Origin: RFPW01 sp040401595
GTDB taxonomy: Bacteria > Pseudomonadota > Gammaproteobacteria > Burkholderiales > Burkholderiaceae_E
DNA: 64,000 nt
Assembly: GCA_040401595.1 (NCBI GenBank)
Contig: JBBAOE010000017.1
Span: forward strand, 1-64,000
Reading direction: 5' to 3'
In this document: positions 32,980 to 41,784 of the stretch, piece after piece
How positions within the stretch are numbered: the stretch's first letter is position 1
Layout of the letters: every line of letters starts with the position of its first letter
Notes under the pieces: model-generated
Seen by the model: the letters and a program-made list of their open reading frames with translations, nothing else
Told to the model about the DNA's origin: nothing
Database searches by the model: none
Position numbers and translations under genes: made by a program

Positions 32980-35936
32980 GGCGTTGGCGAAGCCAGTTCG
33001 GCCCGCAGCGCCGAAAGGACTGGCCTGGTGTCGGGACGCAGACCGCGCCAGAGTCGGAAGCTCTCCGCCGCCTGCTCGACCAGCATCCCGAGGCCATCGA
33101 CACACAGTGGGCAACCGGCCGCCTGCGCCTGTTGCAAAAAAGGCGTCGGTGCAGGGCCGTAGACCATGTCGTAGGCCACTCGGGCAGAGCCCAGCAGCAC
33201 GTCGGGGATCGCCAGTCCTTCACCCTGCAGACCACCCGAGGTGGCGTTGATGACCATGTCGACCCGAAGCGTGGCCAATGACTCCATCAAAGCCACTTCG
33301 ATGCCCGCCAGCAGCGGATCCACGGCCAGTGCCTGGGCCCGCTGCGGCGTACGGTTGGCAACAACAAGGCGGGCGCAACCCGAATGCCTCAATGCGGCAA
33401 GCGCGCCGCGGGCCGCGCCGCCGGCACCGAGAACGAGTACGGTGGCATCTGCCAGCACAACGCCAAGCCGGTCAAGGTCGCGCAGCAAGCCAACCCCATC
33501 GGTGTTGTCGCCCAGCACCTGATCCGGCCCAAACACCAGGGTATTGACGGCTCCGGCCGCTTCAGCACGGGCAGTGCGCTCGGTGGCATAGGCGTAAGCC
33601 TGCTGCTTGAAGGGCAGCGTAACATTGAGTCCGCGCCCGCCCTGCGCTCGAAACGCATCCACTGCCGCAGTGAATCCATCAACGGGCGCGAGCACTCGCT
33701 CATAGGTCATGGCTTGACCCGTAGCGCTGGCAAAACGCGCATGGATCGAAGGTGAGCGGCTATGGGCGATGGGGTTGCCAATGACGCCATACCGATCTAG
33801 CACGTCGACCACCGGTTCCGCCTCAGGTTCCGCCACGGTTTCGAGCAGAGCTGCCGCTGATTCCTGATCCGGCGATTCATCAGAAATCTCTTCCAACACC
33901 TCGCCAGCAACATCGACAAATCGGGCATGGATCGTCAGATCCAGTTCGTCCTGCTCCACCAGATCAATCACGATTCGCCGCCCAGGCGCCAGCATCGGCA
34001 TGCCGGTCACCCGCAGGACCAGCGGCGCGTGGACCAGACGTGCCATGTCTTCACGCGTGACCACGGCATCGACCCGCTCAAGCCCCTCCTGCTTCAACCA
34101 GCGCAGACACCACCAGCGCTCCATACGCGACTGAAAATCCGCATAGGCATCGTACTTGGCGTCAAACGACGATAGAACAGCGAACAGGTCCGAGTCTGCG
34201 CCGACATAAGGCGGTGCCCGTCCTGACAGAACGGCAATGACCTGACGCTGATTGACCAGATCGACATAGCGGCGCAAGGGGCTCGTGCACCAGGCGTACT
34301 GCGGTACACCCAGTCCTGCATGGGGCGCCGCATAGGTTGCCATCCGGACTCGCGTCCCTGGGGGCTGAATGCGGTAAATCCCCGGAACCCGATGATCGGC
34401 CAGCAAGCGTCCCCAACGGGCGTTGGCCAGGATCATGAGCTCGGCGACGATGCGATCGAGCGGGGCATCGCGGCGACGCTGCACGATTCGGACCGTTTCA
34501 CGGCCATCGGATTCTCGATCGATATAGAACGAAAAATCAACGCGGTTGCGTGGCTCGGACTTGCCGCGCATCTGGTCGCGTTCCGCGCCCAGAGCCAGCG
34601 TGAGCCGCCACAGGGCGCGCAGCGCAAAGGCTTGCGGCAAGTCGGCCGGCGCCGGGTGATCCGGTACCTCGTTGAGCAGAGCCTCGGTCACCATGCCTTC
34701 GAGATGGTCATGACGCAGATTTTCGACGATCCTGACCCGGTCGACCCGCGAAAACCCGTCGACGATCCGGGTCCCAGTTTCGTCGAGATCAACATACATC
34801 GAGAGCGCCGGCAGATGCCGTCCGGCATCGAGCGACCAGCGCTCGATGGCCACGGGCGGCAGCATGGTGATCTTGTCGCCCGGCATGTAAACCGTGGACA
34901 TCCGGGCGCGGCCGATCTTGTCGAGCGGCGAACCCGGGGCAATATCGTGCCCCGGAACCGCGATGTGGATCCCGACCCGCAAGCGCCCATCGGCGAGCGG
35001 TGTTACCGAGAGCGCATCGTCGATCTCGGTCGTCGTCGAGTCATCGATCGAGAAGGCCTCGACACCCGCATCGGCCAGGGTTTCAGGAATCGCCGCACGC
35101 AAGGCCTGCGCAAGCGCATTGCCCACCGCGGAGAGGCTAGCCACGCCACCCCGTGCGGCACCACCCGCCCGGCCCCCTGCACTCTGGCGGCCACTGCCCG
35201 CCTGCCCCGCCGGGGTCGCTTCGGGCGGTGCGGCGTCGAGGTCGGCTTTCAAGGCCTGTGGCGGAAACCCGATACCTGCCGGAAACTGTTCGCGCAAAAA
35301 GCGGCGCATGTGCAGCGCCCGGGGCGATTCGAACGCGCCCAGCGCAAGCATCAAGCGCTCCGGCGACCGTTGTAACTGCTGGCATGCGCGATCGAGTGCC
35401 TTCCATTCGATCGACATTTTGTCGGGCGCAAAGATGAGGGTATCGGCCGCGGCTCGAATGTCCGCAGGCAAGGTCCCTGCCGTGAGTTGCGCAACCCATG
35501 CATCCACCGTTTCCTGCTGCTGGCGCTTGCGCTCCAGCCCGGCCAGCGCCGCTTTGAGCTGTTCCGGCGATGCCGCCCGATACCGCCCCTTGCCTTTGCG
35601 GTGAAAATACACCGGTGCCCCGTGCAGGCGCAGCAGTAGCGCAGTGGCCTCGATCGCAGTCGGCGTTCGACCGAACCATTCGAGCGCCAGCGCATCAAAA
35701 CCGAACTCTTCCTGAGGGGCAATTTCCCACAAGAAATCGAGGTCCACGGTCTCGCCCATCGTCTGTGCAGACTGCATCAATTCTGCGGGCGTCGGGGACT
35801 CGAAGCGCAGCATGACCGCGGCCACCTTCACGCGGACGCGGCGGCCGGTGGCAAGTTCAAGCTGCAGGTTGACGCCGGCGTCGGACAGGACCGTACCAGC
35901 CTTGTAGCTGCCGTCTTCTTCGAACAGAACGTTCAT
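32976..35936 (-). CDS. aroE: Fusion: RNase II-family exoribonuclease + shikimate dehydrogenase
   Basis: A single uninterrupted frame of 986 residues. Residues 1-690 form an RNB (RNase II/R-like) exoribonuclease: N-terminal small beta domain, Ala-rich helical region, a Gly/Ala-rich linker near 235-265, the catalytic block FSIDDSTTTEIDDALSV near 290-306, RMSTVYMPGDKITMLPP near 345, and the C-terminal CTSPLRRYVDLVNQR near 555. At the second Asp of the classical D-x5-D-x-D-D cluster the residue is Glu. An acidic linker (about 685-712) leads to a full shikimate dehydrogenase (714-986): YGVIGNPIAHSRSPSIH, NVTLPFKQQAY (catalytic Lys), GDNTDGVG (catalytic Asp), GAGGAARGAL (NADP loop), NRTPQRA. In related genomes these are adjacent separate genes. 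A GTG near 33802 might permit separate AroE synthesis. Confidence 0.9.
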   Translation of the reverse strand: MNVLFEEDGSYKAGTVLSDAGVNLQLELATGRRVRVKVAAVMLRFESPTPAELMQSAQTMGETVDLDFLWEIAPQEEFGFDALALEWFGRTPTAIEATALLLRLHGAPVYFHRKGKGRYRAASPEQLKAALAGLERKRQQQETVDAWVAQLTAGTLPADIRAAADTLIFAPDKMSIEWKALDRACQQLQRSPERLMLALGAFESPRALHMRRFLREQFPAGIGFPPQALKADLDAAPPEATPAGQAGSGRQSAGGRAGGAARGGVASLSAVGNALAQALRAAIPETLADAGVEAFSIDDSTTTEIDDALSVTPLADGRLRVGIHIAVPGHDIAPGSPLDKIGRARMSTVYMPGDKITMLPPVAIERWSLDAGRHLPALSMYVDLDETGTRIVDGFSRVDRVRIVENLRHDHLEGMVTEALLNEVPDHPAPADLPQAFALRALWRLTLALGAERDQMRGKSEPRNRVDFSFYIDRESDGRETVRIVQRRRDAPLDRIVAELMILANARWGRLLADHRVPGIYRIQPPGTRVRMATYAAPHAGLGVPQYAWCTSPLRRYVDLVNQRQVIAVLSGRAPPYVGADSDLFAVLSSFDAKYDAYADFQSRMERWWCLRWLKQEGLERVDAVVTREDMARLVHAPLVLRVTGMPMLAPGRRIVIDLVEQDELDLTIHARFVDVAGEVLEEISDESPDQESAAALLETVAEPEAEPVVDVLDRYGVIGNPIAHSRSPSIHARFASATGQAMTYERVLAPVDGFTAAVDAFRAQGGRGLNVTLPFKQQAYAYATERTARAEAAGAVNTLVFGPDQVLGDNTDGVGLLRDLDRLGVVLADATVLVLGAGGAARGALAALRHSGCARLVVANRTPQRAQALAVDPLLAGIEVALMESLATLRVDMVINATSGGLQGEGLAIPDVLLGSARVAYDMVYGPAPTPFLQQAQAAGCPLCVDGLGMLVEQAAESFRLWRGLRPDTRPVLSALRAELASPTP

Positions 35937-36164
35937 GGGGGCTCATCACGGGAAGCCGGCGATCTTACCAGCGGGCGTGCATCGCGCCGCGCCCGTGCCC
36001 TGGATCAAGTCCTGAGTTGTGCCTTGGGCGAACGCCCAGATCCGAGATTGGAGGGCGGTTTTGATGCCAGTGCTGAACGTGGCGCCCCGACTTCGGATTA
36101 AATTGAACGTCGGGACGGATTCGGAATCTGTTCCACCACCCACAACCCAAACAAGGACGCCTCC

Positions 36165-36971
36165 ATGGCCATGGATGTCATCGACTACCGAGTGATCGGC
36201 TCGGAAATGCAATTTGTCGAATGCGAGCTCGACCCCGGCGAGGCCATGGTCGGCGAAGCCGGTAGCTTGATGTACATGGAAGCCGGTATCGTCATGGACA
36301 CCATCTTCGGCGACGGTAGCCAGTCATCGGCAGGACTCTTCGGAAAACTGCTCGGTGCTGGCAAGCGCCTCCTGACGGGCGAGTCACTGTTCATCACGGT
36401 GTACTCCAACGCGGCCCCCACGCGTCAAAAGCTTGCGTTTGCCGCCCCCTTTCCCGGCAAGATCATCGCGATCGACCTGCGCCAGTTTGGCGGCCGTCTG
36501 ATCTGTCAGAAAGACAGCTTCCTGGCCGCGGCTCGTGGCGTCCAGATTGGTATCGCATTCCAGCAGAAACTCTCGGTCGGATTCTTTGGTGGCGAAGGGT
36601 TCATCATGCAAAAGCTCGAGGGCGATGGTCTGGCCTTTGTCCATTCGGGAGGAACCGTGGTCAAGCGTGAACTGGCCCCTGGAGAAATGCTGCGGGTCGA
36701 CACCGGTTGCCTGGTCGCGACTGCGGGCGATATCGATTTCGATATCGAATACGTCGGCAAAATCAAAACCGCTCTGTTCGGCGGCGAAGGGCTGTTCTTT
36801 GCACGCCTGACCGGCCCGGGAACCATCTGGCTGCAGTCCTTACCGTTTTCGCGTCTGGCCTCGCGGATCTTTGCAGCGGCGCCCCAGATGGGTGGCAAGC
36901 GCGAAGAAGGGTCGCTGCTGGGCGGCCTCACCCCAGGACTGGGGAACGTCTTTGATGGGGATAACGACTGA
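36165..36971 (+). CDS. TIGR00266/AIM24-family protein
   Basis: A 268-residue soluble protein of the TIGR00266 family (related to mitochondrial AIM24), built as a double-stranded beta-helix/TRAP-like fold. The family signature is clear: MQFVECELDPGEAMVGEAGSLMYMEAGI near residues 14-42, followed by GLFGKLLGAGKRLLTGESLFIT, and GEGFIMQKLEGDGLAFVHSGGTVVKRELAPGEMLRVDTGCLVA near 145-185, ending with GTIWLQSLPFSRLASRI. The function is not established. AAGGA sits about nine bases before the ATG at 36165. It is monocistronic, convergent with the SDR gene 5 bases downstream, and divergent from the RNB-AroE gene. Confidence 0.9.
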   Translation: MAMDVIDYRVIGSEMQFVECELDPGEAMVGEAGSLMYMEAGIVMDTIFGDGSQSSAGLFGKLLGAGKRLLTGESLFITVYSNAAPTRQKLAFAAPFPGKIIAIDLRQFGGRLICQKDSFLAAARGVQIGIAFQQKLSVGFFGGEGFIMQKLEGDGLAFVHSGGTVVKRELAPGEMLRVDTGCLVATAGDIDFDIEYVGKIKTALFGGEGLFFARLTGPGTIWLQSLPFSRLASRIFAAAPQMGGKREEGSLLGGLTPGLGNVFDGDND

Positions 36972-36976
36972 CAGGG

Positions 36977-37735
36977 CTAGAGCACGATCCCGCCGCTCAC
37001 CTCGATCACGGCGCCGTTGATGTAGGCGGCGTCGTCGGAGGCCAGAAAGGCATAAACGGCGGCGACTTCCTCGGGCTTGCCCAGACGGTGCAGGGGCACC
37101 TTGTCGAGCAGCTTCTCCAGGACCGCCGCGGGAATGGTCTCCAGCATGGGCGTATCGATCAGGCCCGGACACACGGCCACGCAACGGATGCCCTTCGGCC
37201 CGAGCTCGCGCGCCCAGGTCCTGGTCATCCCGATGACACCCGCCTTGGACGCTGCGTAATTGGTCTGACCGAAATTACCCGTCAACCCAACCACCGATGA
37301 GGCGCTGAGGACGACACCACTGCCCTGAGCCATGAAGGTCGGCACCACGGCCTGGGTCGCGTGCCACACACCCTTGAGGTTGACGGCGATGACCCGATCA
37401 AACTGGGCCTCGGTCATCTGATGGAAGCGGGCATCGGCCGTAATCCCCGCATTGTTGACCAGAATGTCGATTCGTCCCCAGCGTCGACAAACCTCGGCGA
37501 CCATCGCATCCAGGGAGAGGCGGTCGGTGACATCGATCACCGCGCTCATGAGCACATCGTCTGGCAGGGGGTCTGGGACACTCGCCCGGACTTCGTCCAG
37601 CGCTGCGCCGAGGTCAGCCGGGTCGAGATCGGCCAGTACGACCCGGGCCCCTTCTCGGGCGAAGCGCTGCGCGGTGGCAAGGCCAATTCCGCTGGCGGCT
37701 CCGGTGATCATGGCGACCTTCGCGTTCAAGCGCAT
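36977..37735 (-). CDS. FabG-like short-chain dehydrogenase/reductase
   Basis: A 252-residue classical SDR. The NAD(P) motif TGAASGIG is at residues 11-18, NNAG near 98, the catalytic Ser near 152 (LSASSVVGLTG), and Tyr-x-x-x-Lys as YAASKAG near 164-170; it ends with the YINGAVIEVSGGIVL block typical of 3-oxoacyl-ACP reductases. An Asp after the second beta strand (VLADLDPADLG) suggests NAD rather than NADP preference. The substrate is unknown; 3-oxoacyl or 3-hydroxyacyl thioesters are most likely. It lies 14 bases downstream of the yqiA-like gene and is the third gene of an mpl-yqiA-SDR unit. Confidence 0.88.
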   Translation of the reverse strand: MRLNAKVAMITGAASGIGLATAQRFAREGARVVLADLDPADLGAALDEVRASVPDPLPDDVLMSAVIDVTDRLSLDAMVAEVCRRWGRIDILVNNAGITADARFHQMTEAQFDRVIAVNLKGVWHATQAVVPTFMAQGSGVVLSASSVVGLTGNFGQTNYAASKAGVIGMTRTWARELGPKGIRCVAVCPGLIDTPMLETIPAAVLEKLLDKVPLHRLGKPEEVAAVYAFLASDDAAYINGAVIEVSGGIVL

Positions 37736-37749
37736 GCGCCCCCCCTTTT

Positions 37750-38319
37750 TTACGGCGGATACAGACCCGCGAACGCCAACACTTCATCCACCAGGGGCAT
37801 GAAGTCGGAGATTGCGTGATCACCGCCCTCGAGAATATGGGAACGGGCCCCAGGGAACGCCGCAACCATGTCACGCCAGTCCAATATTTCGTCGCCCTTG
37901 GCCGCAATCAGAAAGTAGCGTTCGGGTTGGGTGATGTCGGAGACGGCCAACTCGGCCAGTTCGTCCAGATATTCAGCGCGAAAGTCATGCGGCTCACCGT
38001 CATGCCAGCCTCGGGACAGCCCCACCCGATCGGCCAGGCTGCGGTCGGGCTGCACCGACGGGTTCAGCAGAACGGCCCGACACCCGGTCGCTTGCGCCAG
38101 GTAGCGGGCATAAAAGCCGCCCAAGGAGCTACCCACAACCGTATCCTGGACCTGTGGCCAGTACTGGGCCCCCAGCCCAGCGATCACGTCACGCGGAGAA
38201 ACCGGCAATTGGGGACAAGCCCAATGATGTCCGAGGCCCAACTGCGCGAGTCGGGCGGCGAGGATACGGGCTTTGGCCGATTGCGGCGACGAACGAAACC
38301 CATGCAGGTACAACAACAT
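37750..38319 (-). CDS. YqiA/YcfP-type esterase
   Basis: A 189-residue single-domain alpha/beta hydrolase. MLLYLHGFRSSPQSAKA forms the oxyanion strand, the nucleophile elbow is VVGSSLGGFYARYL near residue 62-75 (Ser in GSSLGG), and candidate Asp and His are in AAKGDEILDW near 140 and EGGDHAISDF near 162. This matches YqiA-type esterases, which act on short acyl esters or acyl-CoA. The gene begins six bases after the mpl stop and is followed 14 bases later by the SDR gene, so the three are almost certainly one transcript. Confidence 0.88.
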   Translation of the reverse strand: MLLYLHGFRSSPQSAKARILAARLAQLGLGHHWACPQLPVSPRDVIAGLGAQYWPQVQDTVVGSSLGGFYARYLAQATGCRAVLLNPSVQPDRSLADRVGLSRGWHDGEPHDFRAEYLDELAELAVSDITQPERYFLIAAKGDEILDWRDMVAAFPGARSHILEGGDHAISDFMPLVDEVLAFAGLYPP

Positions 38320-38325
38320 GACGGG

Positions 38326-39777
38326 TCAGGCGGATCGGGCGGAAAAACGATCTGCGAGCGCGGTCAGCAACTTCTCGTGCACGCCGCCAAACCCGCCGTT
38401 ACTCATGACCAGGATGCGATCGCCCGAGCGGGCCTGCGCAACAACCGCCTCGACCAGGGCAGACAGATCCTCGAAGGTCTGAGCCCTGGCACCTAAAGGC
38501 TCGAGCGCCTGGGCCACGTTCCAACCCAAGCCTCTGGTAAAACAGAAGACGCGATCGGCCTTGGCCAGGCTGGCGGGCAGTCGGGCTGCCATGGTGCCGA
38601 GCTTCATCGTGTTCGAACGGGGCTCAAGCACGGCGAGCACACGACCGCCATCCTCGATACGAGCGCTCAAGCCGTCGATGGTGAGTTCGATCGCCGTTGG
38701 ATGATGGGCGAAATCATCGATCACGGTGACATTGGCGACGCTACCCCGAGTCTCAAGCCGGCGCCGGACCCCCGGGAAACGCTCCGCTGCCTCGAGGGCC
38801 GCCACCGGTTCGATGCCGACGCTGCGGGCGGCGGCGACTGCGGCAAGCAGGTTGGCACGGTTGTGCGCACCAGCCAAAGGCAGGGCACATCGCCCGATCA
38901 CCTCGCCATCGATCCGGACTTCAATTGCGGTCGTATCGGCCGATTCCTTCAGGACGCTGGCCTGCCAACGCGGCTGGTGTTTGGACTGTACCCCCGACTG
39001 GCCTTGGGACAGACCGTTGGGCTGCGCACCATCGTTGCCGCCGATACGCTCCACAGGCGTCCAGCAACCGCGCGCCAGCACTCGGTCGAGCGCATCGCTC
39101 GAGCCGTCGACAATCAGGCGTCCTGAGCCTGGTACCGTTCGAACCAGGTGATGAAACTGCGTCTCGATCGCAGCCAGATCGGGAAAAATATCGGCATGGT
39201 CGTACTCGAGGTTATTCAGGATCGCAGTGCGCGGCCGATAATGAACAAATTTAGAACGTTTATCAAAAAACGCTGTATCGTACTCGTCGGCTTCGATAAC
39301 AAATGCGGCCCCAGTGCCCAGCCTGGCCGAGACACCAAAGCCACCGGGCACACCCCCGACCAGAAAACCAGGGTTGGCGCCACACGCATCCAGAATCCAG
39401 GCCAACAAGGACGTGGTCGTGGTTTTACCGTGGGTCCCGGCGACCGCGATGACCTCGCGCCCGGGCAGAACATGATCCGCGATCCATCGTGGGCCGGAGT
39501 CATAGGACAGTCCACGATCAAGAATGGCTTCCATCAGAGGGTTGCCGCGGGTCACGACATTACCAATCACAAAGCAATCCGCGCCGCGAACCGCGGGGTC
39601 CTCCAGCTGGCCTGGATCCCAGCCCTCCAGGAGGTCAATACCAAGCGCCCGCAACTGATCGCTCATGGGCGGATAGACGTTGGCATCACAGCCCGTGACA
39701 CGGTGGCCGGACTCGCGAGCGAGAGCGGCAATCCCCCCCATAAAGGTGCCGCAGATTCCAAGAATGTGAAGATGCAT
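38326..39777 (-). CDS. mpl: UDP-N-acetylmuramate:L-Ala-gamma-D-Glu-meso-DAP ligase
   Basis: Mpl reattaches the recycled murein tripeptide to UDP-MurNAc in peptidoglycan recycling. The 483-residue protein starts MHLHILGICGTFMGGIAALARESGH, which distinguishes Mpl from MurC, and shows the ATP loop AVAGTHGKTTTTSLLAW near residue 115, the NLEYDHADIFPDL segment near 185, the VIDDFAHHPTAIELTIDGL motif near 350 and EPRSNTMKLG near 385. The ATG at 39777 is well inside a longer open frame; upstream codons have no family resemblance. An internal Asn/Gln-rich insert (about 237-262, NDGAQPNGLSQGQSG) makes it slightly longer than usual. AmpD, from the same recycling pathway, is at 51568. Confidence 0.93.
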   Translation of the reverse strand: MHLHILGICGTFMGGIAALARESGHRVTGCDANVYPPMSDQLRALGIDLLEGWDPGQLEDPAVRGADCFVIGNVVTRGNPLMEAILDRGLSYDSGPRWIADHVLPGREVIAVAGTHGKTTTTSLLAWILDACGANPGFLVGGVPGGFGVSARLGTGAAFVIEADEYDTAFFDKRSKFVHYRPRTAILNNLEYDHADIFPDLAAIETQFHHLVRTVPGSGRLIVDGSSDALDRVLARGCWTPVERIGGNDGAQPNGLSQGQSGVQSKHQPRWQASVLKESADTTAIEVRIDGEVIGRCALPLAGAHNRANLLAAVAAARSVGIEPVAALEAAERFPGVRRRLETRGSVANVTVIDDFAHHPTAIELTIDGLSARIEDGGRVLAVLEPRSNTMKLGTMAARLPASLAKADRVFCFTRGLGWNVAQALEPLGARAQTFEDLSALVEAVVAQARSGDRILVMSNGGFGGVHEKLLTALADRFSARSA

Positions 39778-39936
39778 GGCTCGATGATTCCAAAGGCGCA
39801 TTTCGCAGCAAGGCGTCACGCTACACTGTGCGCTGCGTCGTGCGCTGGATGAATGTTGTTTCTGTGAGGCTCGGCATCCCGATTCGCGGGCGATTTTGAC
39901 GCGTAAGCGTTTCAGTCTGATTTTGAGGAGACGGCG

Positions 39937-41151
39937 ATGACGCTGCGCCGCGAACTGGCCGCTGTGGCGGCTGCTCTGGTGGCCGACTCGGGTCTGGACT
40001 ATGGCGCGGCCAAACGACGCGCCGCCCGCCACCTGGGGCTGACGGATTCCCCGCCTCGAGGCGCGATGCCCGATAACGATGAAATCGATGAGGCGCTTCG
40101 GGAACACCTGGACCTCTTTGACGCCGAGGGCCACCGCAAGCGTCGCGCGTCATTGCGGCTAGCAGCGATTGAACTCATGGGTGAACTCGCGGCCTGGTCT
40201 CCGCTGGTCACGGGTGCCGCCTGGAAAGGGCTGGTCACGGAGCATGCCGTACTCCACTTACAGATCGCCGACGGTCACGCGAAAGAAGTAGCGATCGATC
40301 TGATCAACCGGGGGCTCGACTTTGATGCGACCGAAACCGTCGGGACCGGGGGGCGTGGACGGATCGAAGTCCTCGTGGGACATTGGCGCGACTGGCCCGT
40401 GATGATCGCGATGCACCCGATCCATGACTTGCGGGGTGTCAGTCGCGATGACAGTCAACGGGGCGCCGAGCGCGGTCATCGGATCCAGTTGATCGAACGC
40501 CAGAGCGCCGACGCCGCCGCGACGGAGCCGCTCGTCCCCGTTCCCGCCGAGGGGCCTGCCGTTGAGCGCCAGCGGTCATGGCGGGGGACTCATGGCTTTG
40601 CCCGCCCAGGCGTGCTGATGGCATTGACCATCCTGCTGATCAGCCTCCTGGCCTTGGCGGCCGGACTCGGTGCATCGTGGTGGCAAGGCCGAACGCCCCC
40701 GCCGGCCGAGCCCGCAGTTCAGACGCTCTGGAGTCAACGATGGCCCGACTCGGCCGGACAGCCCATGGCACTCGATACGCTTCGTGGGCAGGTGACCGTT
40801 GTCAATTTCTGGGCCACCTGGTGTGGGCCCTGCGTTGAGGAAATGCCGGCACTGTCGACACTCCATCAGCAGCTCAATCAGCAAGGACCGCGGGTTGTGT
40901 TCATTGGCGTCGCCATCGACCGTGCCGAACAGGTCGCGGAATTCACCCGCCGTTCTCCCGTCAGCTATCCCCTCGTGATTGCTGGGGCGGCCGGCTCGGC
41001 ACTGGCTCGGGAATTGGGCAACACAGCAGGCGCGCTGCCGTTCACCGCAGTCATTGACCGAAACGGCCAGATTGCCGAGCGCACGCTTGGAATCGTGGAT
41101 TTACAAAAACTGCGCCCACAGCTGGAGCGGCTGATTGCCCAGCCGAGGTAG
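39937..41151 (+). CDS. Conserved cytoplasmic domain fused to membrane-anchored TlpA-type thioredoxin
   Basis: A 404-residue protein with two unrelated parts. Residues 1-205 resemble a soluble protein conserved in Burkholderiales (LRRELAAVAAALVADSGLDYGAAKRRAARHLG, then PDNDEIDEALREHLDLF), of unknown function. After a Pro/Ala-rich linker, a membrane segment at about 226-248 leads to a thioredoxin-like domain (255-404) with VNFWATWCGPCVEEMPAL (CxxC at about 297-300) and a cis-Pro near ALPFTAVIDRNG. This places the soluble domain in the cytoplasm and the disulfide-active domain in the periplasm. A strong GAGGAG ribosome binding site precedes the ATG at 39937, and no internal start with a good site is evident before the membrane segment. 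Elsewhere I recall these as two adjacent genes. Confidence 0.8.
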   Translation: MTLRRELAAVAAALVADSGLDYGAAKRRAARHLGLTDSPPRGAMPDNDEIDEALREHLDLFDAEGHRKRRASLRLAAIELMGELAAWSPLVTGAAWKGLVTEHAVLHLQIADGHAKEVAIDLINRGLDFDATETVGTGGRGRIEVLVGHWRDWPVMIAMHPIHDLRGVSRDDSQRGAERGHRIQLIERQSADAAATEPLVPVPAEGPAVERQRSWRGTHGFARPGVLMALTILLISLLALAAGLGASWWQGRTPPPAEPAVQTLWSQRWPDSAGQPMALDTLRGQVTVVNFWATWCGPCVEEMPALSTLHQQLNQQGPRVVFIGVAIDRAEQVAEFTRRSPVSYPLVIAGAAGSALARELGNTAGALPFTAVIDRNGQIAERTLGIVDLQKLRPQLERLIAQPR

Positions 41152-41312
41152 ACACTCGCGAGGGTGTGCGGCAAAATCTAGGGTTTATGCGTGCTTCTGT
41201 GGCGAAAAGCCTGCTTCTCCCATTGATCGTTCAGCCCGCCCATTGACCCGACTGGACGGCGGTTGCTGATCGGCCCTCGTCCATTTTTGGCTTTCGCTTC
41301 AAGGAGATCCCG

Positions 41313-41774
41313 ATGGATCTGCGCAAAATCAAAACCCTGATTGATCTCGTCTCGGAATCGGGGATTGCCGAGCTCGAAATCACCGAAGGTGAAGACAAGG
41401 TCCGAATCGTCAAGCACGCGCCGACCCTGGCGGGTGGGCAAGGCATGCCCCAATCCCTGGGCTACTACCCACAACCCATGCAGACGGGTTCGGCCGTTTC
41501 AGCGGCACCCCTCGAACCTGAAACCATCGAGGAGACGACCGGGCACATCGTCAAATCGCCCATGGTTGGAACGTTTTATCGAGCCTCAAGCCCCGGCGGG
41601 GATCCGTTTGTTCAGGTCGGCAGTCCCATCAAAGAGGGCGCCCCTTTGTGCATTATTGAGGCCATGAAGTTACTCAACGAAATCGAAAGCGACTTTACGG
41701 GCATTGTCAAAGCGATCCTGGTCGACAATGGTCAGCCGGTCGAATACGGCCAGCCCTTGTTCGAACTCGAATGA
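41313..41774 (+). CDS. accB: Acetyl-CoA carboxylase biotin carboxyl carrier protein
   Basis: BCCP carries biotin between the biotin carboxylase and carboxyltransferase of acetyl-CoA carboxylase. The 153-residue protein begins MDLRKIKTLIDLVSESGIAELEITEGEDKVRI, has a flexible Pro/Ala-rich middle (about 45-80) and the biotinyl domain with the biotinylation motif EAMKLLNEIE near residues 117-126 and the thumb-like PMVGTFYRASSPG. A textbook AAGGAGAT Shine-Dalgarno lies five bases before the ATG at 41313. accC follows after 10 bases. In many Burkholderiales aroQ precedes accB; it is not present here. Confidence 0.97.
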   Translation: MDLRKIKTLIDLVSESGIAELEITEGEDKVRIVKHAPTLAGGQGMPQSLGYYPQPMQTGSAVSAAPLEPETIEETTGHIVKSPMVGTFYRASSPGGDPFVQVGSPIKEGAPLCIIEAMKLLNEIESDFTGIVKAILVDNGQPVEYGQPLFELE

Positions 41775-41784
41775 CGGCTGGGTC

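Noticed and set aside
34320..35375. 351-codon plus-strand open frame opposite the RNB domain
   Set aside because: The minus strand carries a conserved RNB catalytic block here; the plus frame has no motifs.
36086..36114. CCCGAC-17-GTCGGG inverted repeat upstream of the TIGR00266 gene
   Set aside because: Six-base arms in GC-rich DNA are expected by chance and no T-run or operator similarity supports it.
39778..39936. Divergent promoter pair between mpl and the TlpA fusion gene
   Set aside because: A TACACT-like -10 is present but no -35 at acceptable spacing was found.
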